Shown: positions 1 to 6,915 of the stretch, piece after piece
How the letters are laid out: each line of letters opens with the position of its first letter
Position numbering within the stretch: position 1 is the first letter of the stretch
Origin: an uncultured Ruminococcus sp.
GTDB taxonomy: Bacteria > Bacillota > Clostridia > Oscillospirales > Ruminococcaceae
Assembly: GCA_900539835.1 (NCBI GenBank)
Contig: UQDR01000002.1
Location: 1-64,000 of the forward strand
Direction of reading: 5' to 3'
DNA length: 64,000 nt
The notes under the pieces: generated by a model
The model's input: the letters and a program-made list of their open reading frames with translations, nothing else
Told to the model about the DNA's origin: nothing
Databases searched by the model: none
Position numbers and translations under genes: made by a program

Positions 1-1640
1 TTATCCCATGTCAGCTTTACGCTGTTTATATCAGGACTGGCTTTGAAGCCTTTTACTGCTGGCGGATAATTACTTGCTTTCTTGGTAATTGTGATAGTAT
101 AAGTCCTGACCTCACCGCTTGGAGCTGTTACTTTAATTTTTACAGTATTCTTTCCGTCAACTAAAGATACTGTTCCCGCTCCGCTTACTTTTGCACCACT
201 GTCAAGAGTTGGAGCATTAATTTTAACTGAAGTCACATCATCAGATATAGTAGCTGTATATGACATTGTATATTTATCAAAAGTCTGATCCAGCTTATAA
301 CCGCTTATAGATAAGGATTTCAATAAGTTATTATTATTTCCGCTGCTTGTCGGCTTAGGATATAATTTTGCAGGCATATTGTCATATACGGGAATTTTAA
401 ATTCAAGTGCGGAATTTAAAAGCTCTTTAGTATAAGCATTTTTCATCATTGCCGCTTCATTTGCCTGTCCGAAAACACATGTCATATACTGATGATAATA
501 ATAACCGTTTCCGCCGTCTACCATATCAAATTTTTGAAGATAAAGCGTATCCTGTTCTTTATTTATATATCCGTTGCCTAAAAAAATCGAACCGCCCACA
601 ATAGATTTATATTGATTGGTCCATGGAAGCAGATAGGTAGGATTAGTTGTCTTTGCATATTTACATCCCATTTCAGCAGCAGTCATAGTCGATGTTGCAT
701 AAGCATTAATATCAAAAAAGTTAAAATAATTTTCATAACCCTTTACAGTGCCCAGCGACTGCGGCGCACCGTTTACACCCTGTTCGTTTCTGCATCTTGA
801 AGCAAGATGATAAGGCGATACGCCTGATTTTGCAGCAGCGTCCATAAAAGTCTGTGCATATGAATAAGTCTTTTTTGTGTCCGGCGCAGTAAAGTTCCCT
901 TTCATAAAAGTATTTTCAAGAATTGCCTTAACTCCGCTGATTGTATGAACCGACGAATTATATGAAAGATTTTCAAACATGAATATGTATGTATCATCAA
1001 GAAAGTTTCTGGGGTCCATATAATAGCTTATAATTTGCTTAGAAGCCGGAACCCAATAATAGCCGTCCTGTCCAATCCAATAGTTATCAGTAAAATTATA
1101 AGCTCCCTTCTCCATAGACTTCCACGAATCAAGAGAATCAAGATGAACAAGATTACGCCCAAGAACAAGCTCTTCGTCCAAAGCCTCATACCAGTCTATT
1201 CCCAGTTTCTGAGCCTTGAATATCCACTTGGGATGCTGCTGATGAAGTGTTCTTAGCATAGGCTTATAGCTGTCAGGAAAGCCCTGTGCCTTCATATAAG
1301 CTTCAAAATCCTTGTCAGTTGTTGTTCCGCCAGTGTTATCATTTACAATAGTTATGTAAGAAGATGAAACATATCCTGTCTTTGTGGCGCCTGAATAAGA
1401 AAATGATATCTTATACCACTTAGTTCCCGACGAATCATTTGCCGAACCGGTAACAGTGACAGTGCTTCCATAATAAATTACAGCAACAATCGAATATGAA
1501 GTTCCTGCTCCCGAACGCACATTCAAAGCATCAGCAGTAACCTTTCCCGTTTGATTCGCAGCAGATGCAAATATCCCCTGAGGCAGAATGCCTGTCAAAA
1601 AAATAATCATTATAATAAATCCTGAAAAAAGCTTTTTCAT
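1..1640 (-). CDS. Secreted SH3b / N-acetylglucosaminidase-like protein (3' end off the window)
   Basis: Translated by eye from ATG at 1640; the frame stays open to the window edge (546 codons seen). A signal peptide (about residues 1-27, MKKLF then a hydrophobic core ending near FASA) is followed by a bacterial SH3 domain (about 30-92, starting NVRSGAGTSY). Next comes a glucosaminidase-type domain (about 130-370) with the motif SPYHLASRCRNEQG, whose Glu286 is the likely catalytic acid. A cadherin-like beta-sandwich (about 405-500) follows, and a fibronectin III-like domain begins at the cut end. The architecture is that of a peptidoglycan hydrolase acting outside the membrane. RBS AGAGGTG lies at 1645-1651. 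The promoter overlaps a perfect palindrome (separate entry). The family is clear; the exact bond cleaved is inferred. Confidence 0.85.
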   Translation of the reverse strand, partial: MKKLFSGFIIMIIFLTGILPQGIFASAANQTGKVTADALNVRSGAGTSYSIVAVIYYGSTVTVTGSANDSSGTKWYKISFSYSGATKTGYVSSSYITIVNDNTGGTTTDKDFEAYMKAQGFPDSYKPMLRTLHQQHPKWIFKAQKLGIDWYEALDEELVLGRNLVHLDSLDSWKSMEKGAYNFTDNYWIGQDGYYWVPASKQIISYYMDPRNFLDDTYIFMFENLSYNSSVHTISGVKAILENTFMKGNFTAPDTKKTYSYAQTFMDAAAKSGVSPYHLASRCRNEQGVNGAPQSLGTVKGYENYFNFFDINAYATSTMTAAEMGCKYAKTTNPTYLLPWTNQYKSIVGGSIFLGNGYINKEQDTLYLQKFDMVDGGNGYYYHQYMTCVFGQANEAAMMKNAYTKELLNSALEFKIPVYDNMPAKLYPKPTSSGNNNNLLKSLSISGYKLDQTFDKYTMSYTATISDDVTSVKINAPTLDSGAKVSGAGTVSLVDGKNTVKIKVTAPSGEVRTYTITITKKASNYPPAVKGFKASPDINSVKLTWD

Positions 1641-1650
1641 TTCACACCTC

Positions 1651-1696
1651 TTTAAATCTGTTACAATAATATTAATATTATTGTAACAGATTTAAA
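1651..1696. promoter_or_regulatory. 46-nt perfect palindrome, candidate operator
   Basis: The stretch equals its own reverse complement over all 46 bases, with its centre at 1673/1674. Each arm reads TTTAAATCTGTTACAATAAT from the outside. On the minus strand it lies between the -35 box and the RBS of the cell-wall hydrolase gene and contains that gene's -10 box and probable start of transcription. It is not followed by a T run in either direction, so it is not an obvious terminator. Confidence 0.75.
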
Positions 1697-1709
1697 TGAA
1701 GATTGTCAA
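1680..1709 (-). promoter_or_regulatory. Promoter of the SH3b/glucosaminidase gene
   Basis: On the minus strand a -35 TTGACA (1709-1704) is followed after 18 nt by TACAAT (1685-1680). The -10 box sits inside the left arm of the palindrome, so a bound protein would block initiation. Confidence 0.6.
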
Positions 1710-1971
1710 CAGAAAATTAGTGCGTTTTTGCTATAAAATAATGGAAAACTCTAAAAACCTATAAAATGAAACAAAAAACCAACCGTGAATTTTAAATAAA
1801 AACAAATCAGAAAATTCTTCAAATAATGTTTTTAAATATCTGAATATTTTTTATAATTCTGTCAAACATAATTCCAAAGGACTTATGTTTCCGATGACAT
1901 AACGTGCCGCAGCTTATGAGGGGAATACTTCTTGTGAGCAGAAAAATTAATCGGGGAAAGGCAAAAATGCT
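1697..1971. other. Intergenic, AT-rich
   Basis: Divergent spacer between the SH3b hydrolase and the M23 gene. Apart from the minus-strand -35 box (1704-1709) and a GGGGAAAGG ribosome binding site before 1972, no conserved element or ORF is seen. Confidence 0.5.
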
Positions 1972-2661
1972 ATGAAAAATTTAAAAGAAACCGGCATCGG
2001 TAAAATCTTGGGCGGAAAAGGATTATACATTACTTTGGGCGCTTGCCTTCTCGCTGTTGGCGGAGCCGGCGTTGCGGCATATAACCACGCAGTCAGCAAA
2101 ATCAATGACAGCCTTACTTTTTCGATGTCAGACAGCCATTATTCCCAGTCTTCCAATCTTCAGGCAGACAATAAGCAGTCAGGAGTTGAAAAAGACGACG
2201 AAAGCTCAATGGATGACAGCTCACAAACAGTTCCGAATACTCAGCCGAACGTTATGCCTGTAAACGGCGAGATTATCAATCCCTTCAGCAACGGTGAGCT
2301 TGTTAAATCTGAAACTCTCGGCGTGTGGAAAACTCACGACGGTGTCGACATCAAAGCCGATAACGGCACCCAAGTTAAAGCAATGAACAGAGGAACTGTT
2401 ACGAAAATCTGGGAAGATCCTCTCTGGGGTAACTGTATGACAATCGACCATGGCGATGGAATTGTGGGATATTACTATAATCTTGCAAAAGCAATGACCG
2501 TCATTGAGGGCGATGAGGTAGATTCCGGCGAAGTTATCGGAGCAGTTGGTGATTCAGCTGAAATCGAAGCTGCTGAACCCTCTCATCTTCACTTCGGATT
2601 AAAACGCAATGGTGAATGGATCGACCCGATTGCATTTATTGATCCTGATTCCAACAAATAA
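1972..2661 (+). CDS. M23 family metallopeptidase, SpoIIQ-like
   Basis: 229 residues: a short basic N-terminus, one membrane segment (about 15-38), an acidic Ser/Asp-rich stalk (about 45-85) and a C-terminal LytM/M23 domain (about 95-225). The zinc ligands are present: His122 and Asp126 in HDGVD, and His207 in HLHF (with His205). The domain is therefore probably an active peptidoglycan endopeptidase, unlike the degenerate SpoIIQ of Bacillus. Size and layout fit SpoIIQ, the forespore membrane protein of engulfment, but no spoIID or other sporulation gene is adjacent, so that role is inferred. RBS GGGGAAAGG precedes the start. A weak hairpin terminator follows. Confidence 0.85.
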   Translation: MKNLKETGIGKILGGKGLYITLGACLLAVGGAGVAAYNHAVSKINDSLTFSMSDSHYSQSSNLQADNKQSGVEKDDESSMDDSSQTVPNTQPNVMPVNGEIINPFSNGELVKSETLGVWKTHDGVDIKADNGTQVKAMNRGTVTKIWEDPLWGNCMTIDHGDGIVGYYYNLAKAMTVIEGDEVDSGEVIGAVGDSAEIEAAEPSHLHFGLKRNGEWIDPIAFIDPDSNK

Positions 2662-2683
2662 AAAATTATCTTTACCCAAAAAG

Positions 2684-2726
2684 CGGACAATACACTTCTC
2701 TGAAAGAAATCGTATTGTCCGTTTAA
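2684..2726 (+). terminator. Terminator after the M23 gene
   Basis: Ten-base arms CGGACAATAC (2684-2693) and GTATTGTCCG (2712-2721) form a perfect stem with an 18-nt loop. The following T run is short (TTTAACATTTT). Confidence 0.55.
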
Positions 2727-2742
2727 CATTTTAATCAAAAAA

Positions 2743-3035
2743 CTATTTAACAAAAATATATTTATCTTCATCATTAAGCTTGGACGAATCTCCCGTTTTG
2801 TATGCTTCAATTACATTTTTATCATCATAAATTTCATGAATATCTTCATAATTATAGTTTTCGCCAAATTCCTGTTCATCCGCAATCTCAGACAGTTCAT
2901 CAACCTTTATCTTTAATTCATCAATTTTTTCCACCGCTTCATCAAGCTTGTCGTTAAGCATTCCGATTTGCTTGTACATCCGACGGAGGACGCAAGCATG
3001 GCAGCGATACAACAGCAAATAATTTTTCTTTTCAT
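2743..3035 (-). pseudogene. Small coiled-coil lipoprotein, frameshifted
   Basis: ATG at 3035 begins a classic lipoprotein signal (MKRKIICCCIAAMLASSVGC) with the lipobox Cys at residue 20, but that frame runs into a stop after 40 residues. A different frame then carries a long heptad-rich segment (IGMLNDKLDEAVEKIDEL...) to the stop at 2743. Adding one base to the AAA run at 2967-2969 (minus strand) would join them into a 97-residue lipoprotein with a coiled coil (about 24-55) and an acidic tail. The signal peptide and coiled coil make little sense apart, so a one-base loss, real or a sequencing error, is the simplest reading. It lies 54 nt downstream of another lipoprotein gene and probably forms an operon with it. 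Function unknown. Confidence 0.7.
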
Positions 3036-3088
3036 ATTAACGTTACTTTCTGTTATTTAGTAATATTTTTTATTTTCTCCTTAGAAAT

Positions 3089-3610
3089 TCAAGAGATTAT
3101 TGCTTTAATTTGATGCTTTAAAGCTTCCCCGTTATCTGAAATTATAAGTATTGCAAATCCGCCGCATTCAAATGCATCAGCCTTTTCGATCTTTGATATC
3201 TCTGTCGGCTTGTAACCTGTAAAATCACCGATCCTGCGCTCAATCCTTGATTCCAGTATGCTTGTCAATTTTTTAATATTTCCATCCTTTGATTTAAGTA
3301 TTGTTACCTCATCAGCCAAACCTCCGTTGCCTGCAAAAACAATTCCGCCATCGTTAAGCTCTTCATAGCTTATTCCATATAGCTTTTCACAATTATTCTT
3401 AAATATGTCATCATCAAAAAAAGCAAAGCTGTTTATGTTTTTGTCGCCGCTTTGGTCAGCAAGCTTTTGTATGATTTCTTTTACAGATAATGTATTGGTT
3501 TCATCAACAGATTCACTTTCGGCTGTTCCATTGTTGCAGCCTGCTGAAAAAACAGCGTAAATCAAGACTGCAAATAATGCAAAAAATCCTCTTGTTTTCT
3601 TCAAGCTCAT
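3089..3610 (-). CDS. DUF4358 lipoprotein
   Basis: 173 residues with a lipoprotein signal ending VFSAGC (Cys25), then a Ser/Glu-rich linker and a DUF4358-type domain (about 45-170). The domain shows the usual pattern GGLADEVTILKSKDG, a central ESRIERRIGDFTGYKPTE helix and a closing FAILIISDNG strand. The family is common and uncharacterised in Clostridia. The protein should be anchored on the outer face of the membrane. It is the first gene of a likely two-gene unit with the frameshifted lipoprotein downstream. No function can be assigned. Confidence 0.75.
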   Translation of the reverse strand: MSLKKTRGFFALFAVLIYAVFSAGCNNGTAESESVDETNTLSVKEIIQKLADQSGDKNINSFAFFDDDIFKNNCEKLYGISYEELNDGGIVFAGNGGLADEVTILKSKDGNIKKLTSILESRIERRIGDFTGYKPTEISKIEKADAFECGGFAILIISDNGEALKHQIKAIIS

Positions 3611-3799
3611 TCACCCTTTCGGCAATTTCCTTATTTTATTATAACACCATAAGTTTATAATGACAATAAAATAGATAAATTTTTTTGCACCTTTTTAAAT
3701 TACACAAAACTGTCACATGCGTTAATATCCAGTTAACAAATATATTATATACTGTGTTATCATTAGTTTTTTCTATTGGCTTAAAAGAGGAGCATTGTA

Positions 3800-4759
3800 A
3801 TGGACAATAAAAATAATTTTATACCCGATGACGATTATGAATATGAAAAACAGCTTGCTGAACAGGAAAAGCTTAAACGTGAACGTGAAGAAGCCGAAAA
3901 AGCTGCCCAAATTAAGCGTCAAAAACAGCTTGATAAACAGCGTGACAAACGTATCCAAGCTGAAAAAATTGAGCTTATCAAACTTAAAAGCGGTGTTATT
4001 GAACAATCAGAAAGCATAAAAGAAGAGCATGACCAAATTCGTGAACTTCATGGCTTTGAAAAAATATCAAACTTTTGGTTTCACCATAAAATTATGATTT
4101 TATTCACAGCTTTCCTTGTCTTGGTGTGTGCATTTATTTTTTATAATACTCTTAGTAAAGACCAGCCTGACTTAACAGTTATGATGATTGCAAATAACGG
4201 ACTTGCTTATCGTCAAGAAGAATTGGAGGATTTCTTTGAGAAATATACCGAAGACCTGAACGGCGACGGAAAGGTCTATGTATCTGTCTTGATTGCGCCC
4301 TTAGATAACAAAAGTCATGACGAATTGATGATGTCAAATCAGTCCAAATTTTTTGCAAATCTTCAAACAGCTGATTGTATGCTTTTCATTACCGACTCAA
4401 ATACTGACGAGGATATCAAAAGTCTAATGAAATCTGATTTAAATAAAGATTTTATAGATAACGACTATATAACAACCCAAGGTCTTTCCCTTAATATGAA
4501 ATTGTTTGCACAACAAATTAAATTTGAGAATATGCCCAACGATGTGATTCTTTCTATTCGTCAGCCGATCAAAACAATAAACAGTTCATTGGAGGAAATG
4601 GAAGAAAGCTATGCTGAAAGCTTTAAGATTTTCTCAGCTATAGCAAATGACTTAACGTCACAGGCAAAGGAAACCAACGACCCCGGCTTAACCACTGAGC
4701 CTATTAAAAAAGATAATTCAAGCTCCTCTTACGATACTGCGTCAAGCAAATCAGAATAG
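3800..4759 (+). CDS. Coiled-coil single-pass membrane protein, function unknown
   Basis: 319 residues. The N-terminal 75 residues are highly charged (KRER, EEAEK repeats) and should form a cytoplasmic coiled coil. One membrane segment spans about 97-117 (IMILFTAFLVLVCAFIFYN). The outer domain (about 120-290) is mixed alpha/beta with no motif I recognise, and the tail is Ser/Lys-rich. RBS GAGGAG lies 10 nt before the ATG. It is transcribed alone and ends at a strong terminator shared with ptsI on the other strand. Confidence 0.6.
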   Translation: MDNKNNFIPDDDYEYEKQLAEQEKLKREREEAEKAAQIKRQKQLDKQRDKRIQAEKIELIKLKSGVIEQSESIKEEHDQIRELHGFEKISNFWFHHKIMILFTAFLVLVCAFIFYNTLSKDQPDLTVMMIANNGLAYRQEELEDFFEKYTEDLNGDGKVYVSVLIAPLDNKSHDELMMSNQSKFFANLQTADCMLFITDSNTDEDIKSLMKSDLNKDFIDNDYITTQGLSLNMKLFAQQIKFENMPNDVILSIRQPIKTINSSLEEMEESYAESFKIFSAIANDLTSQAKETNDPGLTTEPIKKDNSSSSYDTASSKSE

Positions 4760-4770
4760 CAAGATAATAA

Positions 4771-4806
4771 CCCTGCGATATTTACACATATCGCAGGGTG
4801 TTTTTA
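4771..4806. terminator. Bidirectional terminator
   Basis: Perfect 10-bp stem (4771-4780 with 4789-4798) with loop TTTACACA, followed on the plus strand by TGTTTTTA. It separates two converging genes and may serve both. Confidence 0.8.
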
Positions 4807-6468
4807 TGTAATTCCATACTTTTTTAAAATCTCTTGCTTACAGGTTAAATTTAAAGTCCTTATTTTGCTTCTTAACTCAAGAACATTGGCAGGATTCACC
4901 GAAATCTCGTCAATTCCCATAGCGAGAAAAATCTCAGCAAGTGAACAGTCCGAACCCAGTTCTCCGCATATCCCAACAGTAATACCTTCCCTGTGAGCAT
5001 TAATGCAAATTAGATTTATCATTCTCAACAGCGCCGTGTGATGAGACGGAAGAATTCTTTCCAGCATTGAATTCTGCCTGTCTGCCGCAAATGTATATTG
5101 CTCTAAATCATTCGTCCCAATACTGAAAAAATCAACTTCCTTTGCAAGCAAATCACTTAGCATAACCGCAGCAGGTGTTTCAATCATAATACCTAATCTG
5201 ATATTATCATCATAAGGCTGTCCCCTTAAATCCAGCTCCTTTTTCGCTTGACTGATAAGCTCTTTAACCTGCCTTATCTCCCCAATATCAATTATCATTG
5301 GTATGAGTATTGATAATCTGCCGTAAACAGAAGCCCTCAAAAGCGCCCTTAGCTGAGTCTTGAACATATCAGGATTATTAAGACAAATTCTGATTGAACG
5401 AAAACCAAGTGCAGGATTCTGCTCTTTTGACAAGCCCAGATAATCAAGACTTTTGTCAGCGCCTAAATCCAAGGTTCTGATAACTACAGGTTTTCCCTGC
5501 ATTCTTTCAAGAACCCGGCGGTAATTATAAAATTGTTGTTCCTCATTTGGGAAACAGTCATTTTCTAAATATAAAAACTCACTTCTGAAAAGCCCGATGC
5601 CTTCTGCATCATTTTCAATAACAGAATCAATGTCCGATAACCCGCTGATATTGGCAAGAATCTTGACCTCTGTTTTGTCCAAGGTAATATTTTTTCTGCC
5701 TTTCAGACGTTTTAACAGCTCACGCTTTTTTGCCTCTTTTTCTTCTTTCACTAATAAGCTTTTTTCTGTCTTTTCATCAGGCTCAATATATAATATCCCA
5801 TCATAACCGTCTGCGATAGCCGTTTTCCCGTTATATTCATGAGTTAAACCACAGCCTATTCCGGTTATTGCAGGAATATTCATGGTTCTTGCAAGAATGG
5901 CAGTGTGAGAAGTTGCCGAACCGTATTTTGTGCATAAAGCAAGCACATTACTCCTGTCTAATCCAACAGTTTCCGACGGAACTAAATCTTCTGCACAAAC
6001 AATGGCCTTTTCATTCAGCTTAAACCTGTTTCCCGATAAATTCAATATATGTTTCACAAGCCTGTCACAAATATCTTTCAAATCCGCCGATCTGCTTTTT
6101 ATGTATTCAGAATCAATTCTTCCTAAAAGCTTAGAATAATCCCTCGCTGTCTGTGCCACAGCAAAATCAGCGTTAAGCCTTTCTTTTAAAATAATATCCT
6201 TGACCGATCTGTCAAAATCCATATCATTCAGAATCATCTGCTGAATAAGAAAAATCCCTGCGTCCTCTCTTCCCAGATTTTCAAGAGCGTTGTCATATAA
6301 GCGCTGAAGTTCTTCAAGAGCGCACCTTTTTGCACCCTCATATTTATCAGCTTCAGCATTGGGGTCTTCTACCACGCACTTTCTTATAACTGCTTCATTT
6401 TTTTGAAAGAAAACAATTTTTCCTTTTGTGATACCGCCGAAAATCGGTTTCCCCCTAAGAACGACCAT
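4804..6468 (-). CDS. ptsI: Phosphoenolpyruvate-protein phosphotransferase (PTS enzyme I)
   Basis: 554 residues, close to the usual 570. The protein takes phosphate from phosphoenolpyruvate and passes it to HPr for sugar uptake. Visible are the phosphohistidine site in GSATSHTAILARTMNIPAI (His188), the PEP-binding barrel with GLFRSEFLYL, LDLGADKSLDYLG, ALGFRSIRI and GIMIETPAAV, and the catalytic Cys motif VGICGELGSD. ATG at 6468 follows a G-rich RBS. No ptsH or sugar-specific EII gene is nearby. A palindromic repeat copy sits immediately upstream. Confidence 0.95.
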   Translation of the reverse strand: MVVLRGKPIFGGITKGKIVFFQKNEAVIRKCVVEDPNAEADKYEGAKRCALEELQRLYDNALENLGREDAGIFLIQQMILNDMDFDRSVKDIILKERLNADFAVAQTARDYSKLLGRIDSEYIKSRSADLKDICDRLVKHILNLSGNRFKLNEKAIVCAEDLVPSETVGLDRSNVLALCTKYGSATSHTAILARTMNIPAITGIGCGLTHEYNGKTAIADGYDGILYIEPDEKTEKSLLVKEEKEAKKRELLKRLKGRKNITLDKTEVKILANISGLSDIDSVIENDAEGIGLFRSEFLYLENDCFPNEEQQFYNYRRVLERMQGKPVVIRTLDLGADKSLDYLGLSKEQNPALGFRSIRICLNNPDMFKTQLRALLRASVYGRLSILIPMIIDIGEIRQVKELISQAKKELDLRGQPYDDNIRLGIMIETPAAVMLSDLLAKEVDFFSIGTNDLEQYTFAADRQNSMLERILPSHHTALLRMINLICINAHREGITVGICGELGSDCSLAEIFLAMGIDEISVNPANVLELRSKIRTLNLTCKQEILKKYGIT

Positions 6469-6489
6469 GCGACAACACCCCCCTGAACA

Positions 6490-6626
6490 TATAACACAGC
6501 CTTATGTCCCCCACCTCTATAGGTGGGGGACATTTTAGAATTTCAGTTGGGGATTGTTCCCCAACTGAAACCCTAAGGGGCTAACGCCCCTACTTTTTGT
6601 TGAATGACGGGGCAATGCCCCTTATT
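6490..6626 (+). repeat. Dispersed palindromic repeat, family A, copy 1
   Basis: A chain of hairpins with no ORF: a 13-bp perfect stem (6504-6516 with 6521-6533), a 12-bp perfect stem (6541-6552 with 6559-6570), a short AGGGGC/GCCCCT stem (6576-6591) and GGGGC/GCCCC (6609-6621) ending in CTTATTG. The outer ends match the other family A copies: a TATAAC...ATGTCCCCC end and a GACGGGGCNNTGCCCCTTATT end. It lies in the leader of ptsI. Confidence 0.7.
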
Positions 6627-6840
6627 GAATAAAAGATTAATACATATTATTATATTCAAAACTATTTTTATGATTCGTTATTTCTTCTATTTTAATTATA
6701 ACACCACGCTTATATTTTTCAACAGTTTGCACAAGTATTTTACATTTTATTAATTGTTTTATACCAAATTGCATAAAATTAAGCATAAAAAATGTGCATT
6801 TTTATTTTTCAATTTCAAGCATTTTTTAATGTCTGTCTGA

Positions 6841-6888
6841 ATAGACTTTATTCAGGGACTACCCTGACAACCTTAAACGCTTGTCTAT
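6841..6888 (+). promoter_or_regulatory. Two-stem RNA leader before the P-type ATPase
   Basis: ATAGAC (6841-6846) can pair with GTCTAT (6883-6888), enclosing a second perfect stem TCAGGG/CCCTGA (6852-6867) and an unpaired CAACCTTAAACGCTT stretch. The structure ends about 10 nt before the strong RBS AAAGGAAAGGAG. Placement before a cation pump suggests a cis-acting control element. It does not match the yybP-ykoY, NiCo or fluoride consensus as I recall them. Confidence 0.3.
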
Positions 6889-6915
6889 GGTAATCAAAAG
6901 GAAAGGAGAACAATT

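Noticed and set aside
2967..2969. Programmed frameshift in the small lipoprotein
   Set aside because: There is no X XXY YYZ slippery heptamer or following stem, so an indel is simpler.
6841..6888. Assignment of the P-ATPase leader to the yybP-ykoY, NiCo or fluoride riboswitch
   Set aside because: The conserved loops of these classes as I know them are not present; only the stems and the context fit.
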